Part shown: positions 27,031 through 36,128 of the stretch, one piece after another | Position numbering within the stretch: the first letter of the stretch is position 1 | Layout: the number at the start of each line of letters is the position of its first letter | Assembly: GCA_003565295.1 (NCBI GenBank) | Contig: PXCO01000389.1 | Location: forward strand, 1-44,603 | Direction of reading: 5' to 3' | DNA from: Cyclobacteriaceae bacterium | GTDB lineage: Bacteria > Bacteroidota > Bacteroidia > Cytophagales > Cyclobacteriaceae | DNA: 44,603 nt | Program-made: the position numbers and the translations under genes | Notes under the pieces: model-generated | The model's input: the letters and a program-made list of their open reading frames with translations, nothing else | The model's database searches: none | What the model was told of the DNA's origin: nothing

Positions 27031-28488
27031 TTAGACAAGGAGGTCATTGACCACATGCCCTGCCACGTCGGTAAGCCTGTACCTTCTGCCCTGGTGCCTG
27101 AAGGTAAGTCGCTCATGGTCTATACCCAACAGGTGTAACATGGTTGCATGGAAGTCGTGAACATGTACGGGGTCTTTCACGATGTTGTAGCCAAATTCAT
27201 CCGTCTCCCCATAAACCGTTCCTGGCTTAACGCCTCCACCGGCCATCCACATAGAAAAGGCCCTGGGATGGTGGTCTCTTCCATAGTTGTCCTCGGAAAA
27301 CCTTCCCTGGCAGTAATTGGTCCTGCCAAACTCTCCGCCCCAAATGACCAAGGTCTCATCCAATAGCCCACGTTGTTTCAAGTCGGTGATTAATGCGGCA
27401 GACGCCTGGTCCGTGTCTTTGGCCTGCATGGCCATTTCATTGGGCAGGTTACCATGTTGGTCCCAGCCCTGATGATAAAGTTGCACAAACCTCACCCCGT
27501 TTTCCGAAAGTTTTCTGGCGAGTAAGCAATTGGCGGCATAGGTGCCAGGAACCAGGCATTCGGGGCCATATAACTTCACGATGCTGTCAGGTTCCTTGCT
27601 GAGGTCAGTGACTTCGGGAACAGCCGTCTGCATCCTAAAGGCCATTTCGTACTGCTGTATTTTGGTGTTTATTTCAGGGTCACCAAATGCCTGATAACTC
27701 ATTTGGTTCAATTCGGCTAATTTATCCAGCATCCTTCTCCGGTCAGATTTATCCATACCATCGGGGTCGTTAAGATACAACACCGGGTCTTCCCCACTGG
27801 AAAATTGCACACCTTGATGGACCGAATCCAGGAAGCCATTGGTCCAAAGCTTGGAATAAACCCCCTGCCCGTTTCCTTTGCCCCTGGATAAGAGCACACA
27901 GAAACTAGGGAGATTGTTGTTTTCACTGCCCAGTCCATAACTTAGCCAGGCCCCCATGCTGGGACGGTTCCCTACCTGTGCGCCAGTTTGGAAAAAGGTG
28001 AGGGCAGGATCGTGGTTTATGGCTTCCGTATGCATGGATTTCACGATGCAGATGTCATCCACTATTTTGGCTGTGTAGGGGAATAGGTCGCTGACCCAGG
28101 CGTCCGATTGCCCATATTGTTTAAAGCCATGGTAGGATCCCACCAATGGAAAGGAGGATTGCCCGGAGGTCATTCCGGTAAGCCTTTGTCCCATTCGGAT
28201 ACTTTCCGGGAGTTCTTCACCCAGCCGCTTATTTAGCATGGGCTTATAGTCAAAAGACTCTAATTGACTTGGTGCCCCGTTCTGGAAAAGATAGATCACC
28301 CGTTTTGCTTTTGGGGCAAAATGGGGGATATTGGCCATCAGCCGATCTGTGTCCAAGGTCGATTTTCCCTTAAAAAGATCGGGGATGAGCAATGAGCCCA
28401 AGGCTACACTTCCTATGCCAAGGCTAAGTTTGGATAAAAACTTCCTTCTGTTCTCATTTAACCCGCCTTCTAATCTTTCTTTTTCCAT
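27031..28488 (-). CDS. DUF1501 protein, Tat-exported sulfatase/phosphatase-fold family
   Basis: The 485-residue protein starts with a Tat signal (NRRKFLSKLSLGIGSVALGSLL, about 14-35). It shows the DUF1501 pattern: RVIYLFQNGAPSQLESFDYKPML, then SMHTEAINHDPALTFFQTG, GSWLSYGLGSENNNLP-like segments, LYHQGWDQHGNLP, LVIWGGEFGRTNY, and GRDHHPRAFSMWMAGGGVKPG. The D, H and E residues in these motifs could bind metal as in alkaline phosphatase superfamily enzymes, but activity is unproven. Its ATG lies one base after the stop of the DUF1553 gene, so the two are coupled. DUF1501/DUF1553 pairs are numerous in Planctomycetes and Verrucomicrobia and less common in Bacteroidota. Confidence 0.92.
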   Translation of the reverse strand: MEKERLEGGLNENRRKFLSKLSLGIGSVALGSLLIPDLFKGKSTLDTDRLMANIPHFAPKAKRVIYLFQNGAPSQLESFDYKPMLNKRLGEELPESIRMGQRLTGMTSGQSSFPLVGSYHGFKQYGQSDAWVSDLFPYTAKIVDDICIVKSMHTEAINHDPALTFFQTGAQVGNRPSMGAWLSYGLGSENNNLPSFCVLLSRGKGNGQGVYSKLWTNGFLDSVHQGVQFSSGEDPVLYLNDPDGMDKSDRRRMLDKLAELNQMSYQAFGDPEINTKIQQYEMAFRMQTAVPEVTDLSKEPDSIVKLYGPECLVPGTYAANCLLARKLSENGVRFVQLYHQGWDQHGNLPNEMAMQAKDTDQASAALITDLKQRGLLDETLVIWGGEFGRTNYCQGRFSEDNYGRDHHPRAFSMWMAGGGVKPGTVYGETDEFGYNIVKDPVHVHDFHATMLHLLGIDHERLTFRHQGRRYRLTDVAGHVVNDLLV

Positions 28489-28489
28489 A

Positions 28490-30811
28490 TCAGGTTCTTG
28501 TTATTGCTTCTTCTAAATTGTATATGGCCACCACCACTTGCATTAGTGCTGCAGTCTCTGGGGTTTTCATGTTATCTTCCAAGGGTATTTCACCCACTTG
28601 TAGCGTACTGAGCATTTCTTTCGGCTCAGCCTTAAATCGTTCCAACTCTTCCTTATAAAACTCCTCAAGGAGCTCAAACTCTTCCTTTTTGGGAGTTCTG
28701 CAAATAATTCTGGTAAAGGCTTCCTCCAAAGCTTCATGGGTTTGACCACCATGGTTTTCTTTTAGCTGTACTGCCAGTACACGGGACGCCTCCAGCACCA
28801 GCGGGTCGTTCAACATGGCCAGTGCTTGTAATGGTGTGTTGGTTCTACCTCTGGTGACCTCGCAGAGATCTCTGTTACTCCCATCAAAGATAATGGGCTT
28901 AGGAGGAGGGGAAGTAAGTTTGATAAAGGTATATAGCCCCCTTCTGTACAGATTATCCCCCTTATCCTGCCTGTAAATAGCCAACTCTCCTCTGCCAGAA
29001 GTAGAGGCCTCCCATAGTCCTTCAGGTTGATAGGGTTTTACACTGGGGCCTCCTATTTCTCTCACTAATAGGCCGCTACTGGCCAATACCATGTCCCGGA
29101 TATGCTCTGCACTGAGCCGGATCCGTGGAGACCAGGACAAATAAGTGTTATCTGGATCCTTGGCTAATTTTTGTTTAGTAACCTTTGCGGATTGTTGGTA
29201 GGTGGCCGAGGAAACGATTTTTTTGATCAACCGCTTCACATCCCAACCGCTTTCCATAAAATCCACCGCTAGCCAATCTAAAAGCTCCGGATGAGTAGGC
29301 AGATCCCCTTGCATGCCGTAATCACCTGCAGATTTAACTATACCCACACCAAATAATTCCTGCCACATTAAGTTGACGAATACCCTGGCAGTAAGCGGGT
29401 TTTCTGGTGACATGGTCCATTTTGCTAAACCGAGTCGGTTTTTAGGGTATTTGCCTTCATCAAAGGCCAGAATTGCTTCGGGGGTGGAAGGGGAAACCTC
29501 TACGGTAGGAGCATCGTACATGCCCCTGTCCAAGATGAACGTTTGTCTTAGGGTATCCCTAAAATCTTCCATTACGGAAACCATGATTTTACTGGTGTCC
29601 TGATGGTTTACAAAGCTCAAAACGTCCCCAAGATCATCCCTTTCAATCCACATGATCGGTGTTTTTGCGGGTTTGGACACGCTCACATCCCCCTCATAAC
29701 CCTTTTCAGGGGTGTTGTTGAAAAACGCGTAAAATTGAAAATAATTTTTTTGGGAAATGGGGTCATATTTGTGGTCATGGCATTGGGCACATTCGACCGT
29801 CATCCCTAAGATGGCCTTGGTAAAGGTATTGGTCTTGTCCACATTATATTCCACCCTGTACTCTTCTTCTATCACCCCTCCTTCTTCGGTATATTTATGG
29901 TTTCGGTTAAAGGCCGTAGCCAAGATCTGTTCCTTGCTGGGGTCAGGTAAAAGGTCCCCGGCCAATTGCCAGGTGATAAATTCATCGTAGGGGAGGTTGC
30001 GGTTAAACGAATGAATCACCCAGTCCCTGTAGGGCCATTGTGTACGGATGTTGTCATCTTGATACCCATAGGAATCGGAATATCTGCTGATGTCCATCCA
30101 TAATACGGCCATTCTCTCCCCGAAGGCGGGATCTTCCAATAATGTGTCTATAACTCTCTCCAAAGCACCCTCCTCCTTGTCCTGCTTGAATGCTTTAATC
30201 ACCTCCAGGCTGGGGGGAAGTCCAGTAAGGTCAAAACTCAGCCTTTTGAGCAAATGCAATTTTTCTGCCGGTTCGTTTGGGGCTAGCCCTATCTGGGTGA
30301 GTTTTTGTGAGATAAAATAATCGATTTCATTCTTTACCCAGTCGTTGTGCTGGGTTTTGGGTAAATCGGCTTTTTTCGGAGGCACAAAGGCCCAGTGTGG
30401 CTCATATTTTGCACCTTTGGAGATCCATTTTTTGATGACCTCTTTCTCCTCATCAGATAGTTTAAGGTTCGATGACGGCGGAGGCATCCTTTCTGAGTCA
30501 TCTGTGGATTCCAACCTCTTTACGACCTCCGATTTTGATGGGTTTCCTGGTACGATGGCATGTGCGTTGGGCGTTTCCTTTAGCGCCGCATAGGCTCCTT
30601 CCTCGGTATCTAACCTAAGCCCTGCTTCCCTTTTGTTGGCATCAGGGCCGTGGCAGGCAAAGCAGTTGTCCGAAAGTATTGGCCTAACATGAAAGTTGTA
30701 GCTGATTTGATCAGCGGACACCAATGCTCCGCTAGAATCTCCCTTCTCTCCACAGGAATAGAGAAAAAACGAAAGCAGAAGTAAGAATATGTAAAGAAGT
30801 CGATTAATCAT
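28490..30811 (-). CDS. PSD1-DUF1549-DUF1553 cytochrome lipoprotein
   Basis: The 773-residue protein has a lipoprotein signal with lipobox LYSC (Cys20). A Planctomycete cytochrome c domain (PSD1) has CFACH at 50-54 and ends with [22 protein letters not shown]. DUF1549 follows ([15 protein letters not shown] and [10 protein letters not shown]), with a second CxxCH at 341-345 ([12 protein letters not shown]), and then DUF1553 ([27 protein letters not shown]-like segment and [17 protein letters not shown]). It should be a haem-binding, membrane-attached periplasmic protein. It is the first gene of the operon with DUF1501 and DUF2231 genes. The family's substrate is not established; links to polysaccharide or sulfated-sugar use have been suggested from genomic context. 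Confidence 0.93.
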   Translation of the reverse strand: [773 protein letters not shown]

Positions 30812-31005
30812 TCCTTTTTAGTATTATCTCATTTTATCAACTTACAATTTGAGGAAATATTCAGTAATTATCAAGAAGTAGTAACTGTAATATCTTCTGT
30901 ATTTGATAAATGGAATTTGAACTTGGCAGGGATTATGTAATTCCGAACAGCTCCCTTACTATCTAACGTAACGCTTAAAAATCAGTTCCTTAGCAAAGGA
31001 CAAAA

Positions 31006-31031
31006 AAAAAGCACCCAACTGGGTGCTTTTT
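31006..31031 (-). terminator. Rho-independent terminator of the fabH-efp-accB-accC operon
   Basis: Stem AAAAAGCACCC / GGGTGCTTTTT (11 bp) with loop AACT lies 4 bases after the accC stop. On the minus strand it runs into nine T in total. Confidence 0.92.
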
Positions 31032-31035
31032 CAAA

Positions 31036-32388
31036 TTAGTTTTTTTGTATGGTTGAGAAATCGAATGTGTCCAGGAACTTTGTGGTGAAGTTCCCTGCCC
31101 TAAATTCCGGGTTGTCCAGGAGGGCCAGATGAAAGGGTATGGTAGTTTTGATGCCGTCGATGACAAATTCTTCCAAAGCTCTTTTCATCCTTACGATCAC
31201 CTCTTCCCTGGATTGCCCACTTACGATCAACTTGGCGATCATGGAGTCGTAATTTGGGGGGATGACGTATCCTGCATATACATGGCTGTCAATTCTTACC
31301 CCTCTGCCACCAGGTAAGTGAAGGTTGACTATTTTTCCTGGACTTGGCCTGAAACCATTCGTAGGATCTTCTGCATTAATCCTACATTCCATCGCATATA
31401 ACTTGGGGTAATAATTTTTCCCACTAATGGGTTCTCCCGCTGCCACCTTTATTTGTTCCTTGATCAGGTCAAAATCGGTCACCTCTTCCGTGATAGGATG
31501 TTCCACCTGAATTCTGGTGTTCATTTCCATGAAATAAAAATCCCTGTGTTTATCCACAAGAAATTCTATGGTTCCGGCCCCTTCGTAGCCTATGGCTTCG
31601 GCGCCTTTGATAGCCGCCCTACCCATATTGTCTCTGAGCTCATCGGTAATAAATGGGGAGGGAGTCTCTTCCACCAGCTTTTGATGCCTCCTTTGTATAG
31701 AGCAATCTCTTTCGGATAGGTGGCATGCCCTGCCTTTGCTATCCCCAATTATTTGAATTTCTATATGTCTGGGCTCCTCAACAAATTTCTCAAGATAAAG
31801 GCCGTCATTACCAAATGCTGCGGCAGATTCCTGACGTGCATCATCCCAACCCTTCTTGAACTCCGAGGGTTGTTTTACGATCCGCATGCCTTTTCCTCCT
31901 CCTCCGGCGGTGGCTTTTAAAATTACCGGATATCCAATTTCTTCGGCAATTTCCAAGCCATGATTGATGTCTTTCAAGAGGCCTTTTGAACCGGGAACTG
32001 TGGGGACTCCGGCGGCTTCCATCGTAGCTTTTGCCGTCGCTTTATCCCCCATTTTGTTGATCATTTCAGGACTTGCGCCAATGAACTTGATGTTGTATTC
32101 TTCACAGATCCTTGAAAATTCCGCATTTTCAGATAAAAAACCATATCCTGGGTGGATGGCGTCGGCGTTGGTGATTTCTGCCGCAGCTATTATTCTGGGG
32201 ATATTTAGGTAAGAATCCCTGCTGGGCGCAGACCCAATACACACAGCTTCATCGGCAAACCTTACGTGTAAACTGTCCTTATCGGCCGTTGAGTAAACTG
32301 CTACGGTCTTAATCCCCATTTCCTTACAGGTTCGGATGACTCTTAGCGCTATTTCTCCTCGGTTGGCAATTAGTATCTTGTTAAACAC
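31036..32388 (-). CDS. accC: Acetyl-CoA carboxylase, biotin carboxylase subunit
   Basis: The 450-residue ATP-grasp enzyme carboxylates the biotin on AccB. It starts with [22 protein letters not shown] and contains the ATP-binding loop [23 protein letters not shown], and [21 protein letters not shown] in the active site. The initiation codon is GTG; the conserved N-terminus leaves no alternative. It is 31 bases downstream of accB and is the last gene of the operon. Confidence 0.98.
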   Translation of the reverse strand: MFNKILIANRGEIALRVIRTCKEMGIKTVAVYSTADKDSLHVRFADEAVCIGSAPSRDSYLNIPRIIAAAEITNADAIHPGYGFLSENAEFSRICEEYNIKFIGASPEMINKMGDKATAKATMEAAGVPTVPGSKGLLKDINHGLEIAEEIGYPVILKATAGGGGKGMRIVKQPSEFKKGWDDARQESAAAFGNDGLYLEKFVEEPRHIEIQIIGDSKGRACHLSERDCSIQRRHQKLVEETPSPFITDELRDNMGRAAIKGAEAIGYEGAGTIEFLVDKHRDFYFMEMNTRIQVEHPITEEVTDFDLIKEQIKVAAGEPISGKNYYPKLYAMECRINAEDPTNGFRPSPGKIVNLHLPGGRGVRIDSHVYAGYVIPPNYDSMIAKLIVSGQSREEVIVRMKRALEEFVIDGIKTTIPFHLALLDNPEFRAGNFTTKFLDTFDFSTIQKN

Positions 32389-32419
32389 TTTTCTATTTGG
32401 GATTGGTTAGGTAATCAAA

Positions 32420-32899
32420 TCATTCAGCAACTTCCACTAAAAAGAGGGGTTGGTCGTATTCCACCGGCGAGGAATTTTCCACCAAGACTTTTACAATTTT
32501 CCCTGAAACCTCGGAGTCGATTTCGTTGAACAGCTTCATAGCTTCTATGATGCAGACAGTTTGACCTGCTTTTACTGTGTCCCCTACGTTTACAAAGGAT
32601 TCCGTTTCCGGGTTGGGGGATCGATAAAAGGTGCCGATCATGGGGGACTTTATTTCCACCAATTTCCCGTCTGTCGAGCTTTTGGGGCTTTGTTGGCTCG
32701 GTTCCGGATCAGGAGCTGGGCCGGTCTGTTGTGCAGCTGGTTGTGGATTAGGAGCGGCCGCTGGTTCTGCGGATTTGGGTGCAGAATTTTCCGAACTTTT
32801 CTTAATGGACAGCTTAAATTCGTCGGTTTCTATTTTAACCTCGGCTAACCCTGAATGGGATATAAAGTCTATTAATTCTTGAATTTCTTTCGCTTTCAT
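32420..32899 (-). CDS. accB: Acetyl-CoA carboxylase biotin carboxyl carrier protein
   Basis: The 159-residue protein has an N-terminal region, a proline/alanine/glutamine-rich flexible linker (about 38-75), and the biotinyl domain with IEAMKLFNE. Lys122 in that motif is the expected biotinylation site and would be modified by the BirA encoded at 13224. It carries carboxybiotin between AccC and the carboxyltransferase, whose genes are not in this window. Its order with accC and efp is the usual one. Confidence 0.97.
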   Translation of the reverse strand: MKAKEIQELIDFISHSGLAEVKIETDEFKLSIKKSSENSAPKSAEPAAAPNPQPAAQQTGPAPDPEPSQQSPKSSTDGKLVEIKSPMIGTFYRSPNPETESFVNVGDTVKAGQTVCIIEAMKLFNEIDSEVSGKIVKVLVENSSPVEYDQPLFLVEVAE

Positions 32900-33000
32900 A
32901 AAATCACGTTTTTGAAATAAGGCAGTTGGAATGCTATGATATATTGATTCAGGATAAATAAAGGGATGTAATTTAACAAAATCAGTTCGTTTTCGCTAAA

Positions 33001-33564
33001 TTATTTCACCCTTTCTGAATAGGAACCATCCCTGGTGTCTACCTTAATCAGGGTGTCTTGTTCCACAAATAGGGGTACCATTATCTCTGCCCCGGTTTCT
33101 AAGGTGGCGGGTTTCAATGTGTTGGTCGCGGTATCCCCTTTCAGACCAGGCTCTGTATAGGTGATCATCAATTCCACAAAGGGAGGCAGTTCCACGCCCA
33201 AGGGTTTTTCGGTTTCGGCATGAACCAGGATGTCTACCAGCTGCCCCTCCTTCAGAAGGTTAGCCCGTTCAATCAGTTTTTCCTCTATGGGGATTTGGTC
33301 AAAGGTTTCCATATCCATGAAATGATATCCCATATCATCTGCGTAGATAAATTGATGAGAGCGCTTTTCTACCCTCGCAGTGGTGACTTTTTCCCCTGCA
33401 CTAAAGGTTTTGTCTAAGACTTTTCCTGTGGTAAGGCTCTTTAGCTTTGTCCTAACAAACGCAGGTCCTTTGCCAGGCTTCACATGCTGGAATTCCACAA
33501 TGCTGAAAATGTCATTGTTAAATTCCATGCAAAGGCCATTTTTGAAATCAGCGGTACTAGCCAT
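33001..33564 (-). CDS. efp: Elongation factor P
   Basis: The 187-residue protein has the three EF-P domains and the loop [16 protein letters not shown], in which Lys32 is the position that is modified in many bacteria. The C-terminal motif of the third domain, [30 protein letters not shown], is intact. EF-P relieves ribosomes stalled at consecutive prolines. No EpmA/EpmB-type modification gene is seen nearby. It is 18 bases downstream of fabH and about 100 bases upstream of accB. Confidence 0.98.
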   Translation of the reverse strand: MASTADFKNGLCMEFNNDIFSIVEFQHVKPGKGPAFVRTKLKSLTTGKVLDKTFSAGEKVTTARVEKRSHQFIYADDMGYHFMDMETFDQIPIEEKLIERANLLKEGQLVDILVHAETEKPLGVELPPFVELMITYTEPGLKGDTATNTLKPATLETGAEIMVPLFVEQDTLIKVDTRDGSYSERVK

Positions 33565-33582
33565 ATAAGTTATTTGAAAATT

Positions 33583-34584
33583 TTATCCTTTTGTATCATA
33601 ACCCCATTTGAGATAGGTAGCTCCCCAGGTGAACCCTCCGCCAAAGGCAGCTAATATAAGGTTGTCCCCCTTTTTTAATTTGGATTCGTAATCCCACAAA
33701 CAAAGGGGTAGCGTGCCTGCAGTAGTATTCCCGTATTTTTCTATATTGAGCATTACCTTCTCCGGCCCTATTCCCATGCGGTTGGCAGTGGCGTCAATGA
33801 TGCGTTTGTTGGCCTGGTGGGGGACGAGCCAGGCAATGTCGTCTCCGGTAAGATGGTTTCTTGCCATGATATTGGCACTTACCTCGGCCATGTTGGTTAC
33901 GGCAAATTTAAATACCGTAGATCCCTCTTGAAAAATGTAGTGCTCTTTATTAGCTACAGTTTCCAAACTTGCCGGCCTAAGGCTCCCCCCTGCTTTCATG
34001 TGTAGGAAGTTGGCACCCTTGCCATCTGTGTGCAGTTTGGTGTCCATGATACCAATCTCCTCTTGGGTCGGTTCCAGCAGCACTGCTCCACCGCCGTCTC
34101 CGAAAATAATGCAAGTAGTCCTGTCCTCGTAGTTCACAATGGCTGACATTTTGTCGGCACCTATCACAATTACCTTTTTGTGTGCTCCGGTTTCAATAAA
34201 CTGGCTCCCAATGGAAAGCCCATATAAAAAGCCGGAACAAGCAGCTGAAATGTCAAAGCTGTAACTATTGACTGCGCCCACATTTGCTGCAATTATATTG
34301 CCTGTGGCAGGAAAAAACATGTCCGGTGTTACCGTGGCACAAATGATCAAATCTATTTCCCTGGGGTCGGTGTTGGTTTTTTCTAACAGGCCCTTCACAG
34401 CCTCGGTGCCAATTACGGAAGTACCCTTGTTTTCACCTTTCAGAATCCTTCTTTCCTTGATCCCTGTTCTGCTGGTAATCCATTCATCATTGGTATCCAC
34501 CATGGTTTCAAGTTCCTGGTTGGTCAATACATAATCAGGAACCCAACCCTGAACTCCCGTGATAACCGCTCTAGTTTTTTTCAT
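33583..34584 (-). CDS. fabH: Beta-ketoacyl-ACP synthase III
   Basis: The 333-residue condensing enzyme starts fatty-acid synthesis by joining acetyl-CoA and malonyl-ACP. The triad is visible: Cys116 in AACSGF, His256 in VPHQAN and Asn286 in YGNTTAGT. It is the first gene of the minus-strand operon ending at the terminator near 31018. No plsX, rpmF or YceD gene lies upstream as in some genomes; instead leuA is upstream, separated by a hairpin and a 232-base gap. Confidence 0.97.
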   Translation of the reverse strand: MKKTRAVITGVQGWVPDYVLTNQELETMVDTNDEWITSRTGIKERRILKGENKGTSVIGTEAVKGLLEKTNTDPREIDLIICATVTPDMFFPATGNIIAANVGAVNSYSFDISAACSGFLYGLSIGSQFIETGAHKKVIVIGADKMSAIVNYEDRTTCIIFGDGGGAVLLEPTQEEIGIMDTKLHTDGKGANFLHMKAGGSLRPASLETVANKEHYIFQEGSTVFKFAVTNMAEVSANIMARNHLTGDDIAWLVPHQANKRIIDATANRMGIGPEKVMLNIEKYGNTTAGTLPLCLWDYESKLKKGDNLILAAFGGGFTWGATYLKWGYDTKG

Positions 34585-34759
34585 CGAATAATTTTTCTGT
34601 TGCTTGAAGCTCTGTGCACTTACGCAGGAGCTTTGGCCTGAGAGGTGAATAAATGGGCGCTCTTATGCGTAAACTATCCACCTAAATTTTATTGGAGGCC
34701 AAAATTATCTAAAATGTTACTGTTCACCAAAGTTTTTTCCAATCTCATGAAATCAAAAT

Positions 34760-34794
34760 GCCTCCAAGTCCTTCTCTACTTAGGTCTTGGAGGC
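34760..34794 (-). terminator. Hairpin terminator downstream of leuA
   Basis: A 9-bp stem (GCCTCCAAG / CTTGGAGGC) with a 17-base loop lies 22 bases after the leuA stop and is followed on the minus strand by ATTTTG. The T-run is short. Confidence 0.6.
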
Positions 34795-34816
34795 AGATGA
34801 TTCAGGCCTATCCTGC

Positions 34817-36010
34817 TCAAACTTCCACCTTGCTGCCTAACTTGCTGGCCGATATGATCTCATGCAAATCCTCGTCGAGGATCTCTTTTTTAAGGTCTGC
34901 ATAGTCGAGAAAAACCTTATAAACCTTGTCTAATTCTAATTTTGTAAGGGTATATCCGATTTTGTGCGCCCTGTATGCCAATGCTGCCCTGCCGCTCCTT
35001 GCTGTAAGTACAATCATTGACTCGTCCACACCGACCTCCATTGGGTCGATGATTTCATAAGTTTCCCTGTGTTTGATCACACCGTCTTGATGGATACCGG
35101 AGCTGTGCGCGAAAGCATTAGAGCCTACGATGGCTTTGTTCGGTTGCACATACATTCCCATCCTCTCGGCTACCAGTCGGCTGATGGGGTTTAGTAATTT
35201 GGAGTTGATGTTGTTTTGAAGGTTCAGCCTGGGATGTTGCTTGATGATCATGGCCACTTCTTCCAGGGAGGTATTCCCAGCTCTTTCTCCTATTCCATTG
35301 ATGGTACATTCAATTTGCCGGGCACCGTTCATCACCGCTGAAATGGAATTTGCGGTGGCCAAACCCAGGTCATTATGGCAATGCGCTGAGATAGTCACAT
35401 TTTCAATACCTCTTACATTGTCAACAAGGTATTTAATTTTGGCACCATATTCGTCTGGAAGACAATAACCGGTGGTATCTGGTATGTTCAAAACCGTGGC
35501 GCCGGCCTTGATAGCAGCCTCACACACTCTGGCTAAGTATTCATTTTCGGTACGTCCGGCATCCTCGGCATAAAATTCCACATCCTCCACAAATTGCTTG
35601 GCATGAGCCACAGCTTCTGCGGCCCACTCCAGTATTCTTTCTCTATTGCTTTTGAATTTATACTTGATGTGGTGGTCTGAGGTGCCTATTCCAGTGTGGA
35701 TCCGAGCCCTTTTGGCAAACTTTAAGGCATCGGCTGCCACTTCTATGTCTTTTTTCACTCCGCGGGAGAGCCCGCAGACCACGGGTTCTGTCACATGTTT
35801 GGAAATTTCCACCACGGACTTAAAGTCTCCTGGGCTGGAAATGGGGAATCCCGCTTCTATGACATCTACTCCGAGCTGTTCGAGTTGTTGGGCGATTTCA
35901 ATCTTTTGAGGGGTGTTAAGCTTGCATCCGGGGACCTGCTCCCCGTCTCTAAGGGTGGTGTCAAAGATAAAAACGTGTCCAGTATCCATATATGAATTAG
36001 TTTTAGTCAT
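34817..36010 (-). CDS. leuA: 2-isopropylmalate synthase-like enzyme without the regulatory domain
   Basis: From the ATG at 36010 the enzyme has 397 residues. The frame is open for 31 codons further but only from a TTG, and that segment does not resemble the family. Another ATG at 35989 is possible. Motifs are [50 protein letters not shown] (metal-binding HxH), [16 protein letters not shown] and [13 protein letters not shown]. The C-terminal allosteric dimer domain of about 120 residues found in longer LeuA proteins is absent. It condenses acetyl-CoA and 2-oxoisovalerate, the first step to leucine; no leuB, leuC or leuD is next to it, so a related 2-oxoacid specificity is possible. Confidence 0.88.
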   Translation of the reverse strand: MTKTNSYMDTGHVFIFDTTLRDGEQVPGCKLNTPQKIEIAQQLEQLGVDVIEAGFPISSPGDFKSVVEISKHVTEPVVCGLSRGVKKDIEVAADALKFAKRARIHTGIGTSDHHIKYKFKSNRERILEWAAEAVAHAKQFVEDVEFYAEDAGRTENEYLARVCEAAIKAGATVLNIPDTTGYCLPDEYGAKIKYLVDNVRGIENVTISAHCHNDLGLATANSISAVMNGARQIECTINGIGERAGNTSLEEVAMIIKQHPRLNLQNNINSKLLNPISRLVAERMGMYVQPNKAIVGSNAFAHSSGIHQDGVIKHRETYEIIDPMEVGVDESMIVLTARSGRAALAYRAHKIGYTLTKLELDKVYKVFLDYADLKKEILDEDLHEIISASKLGSKVEV

Positions 36011-36094
36011 TCTAAAGTAAAAGCTTGAATTAGGAACATAAATTAAAGTATCTTTATTGTTCCGATCCCTGATTAGTAATGTTTTTACATTTTG

Positions 36095-36109
36095 ATCTGA
36101 CAATCAGAT
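36095..36109. promoter_or_regulatory. Small inverted repeat between leuA and the divergent gene
   Basis: ATCTGA-CAA-TCAGAT is a perfect 6-bp inverted repeat in the 118-base divergent region, 19 bases upstream of the gene at 36129. It could be an operator, but the size is compatible with chance. Confidence 0.3.
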
Positions 36110-36128
36110 AGTTGAATCTTTTGGAAAT

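Noticed and set aside
34620-34672. TTACGCA ... TGCGTAA inverted repeat upstream of fabH as a riboswitch or regulator site
   Set aside because: The arms are 7 bp and about 39 bases apart with no conserved motif between; no known riboswitch pattern is recognised.
36011-36103. 31-codon N-terminal extension of leuA
   Set aside because: It would start at TTG, has no resemblance to the family and occupies the promoter region.
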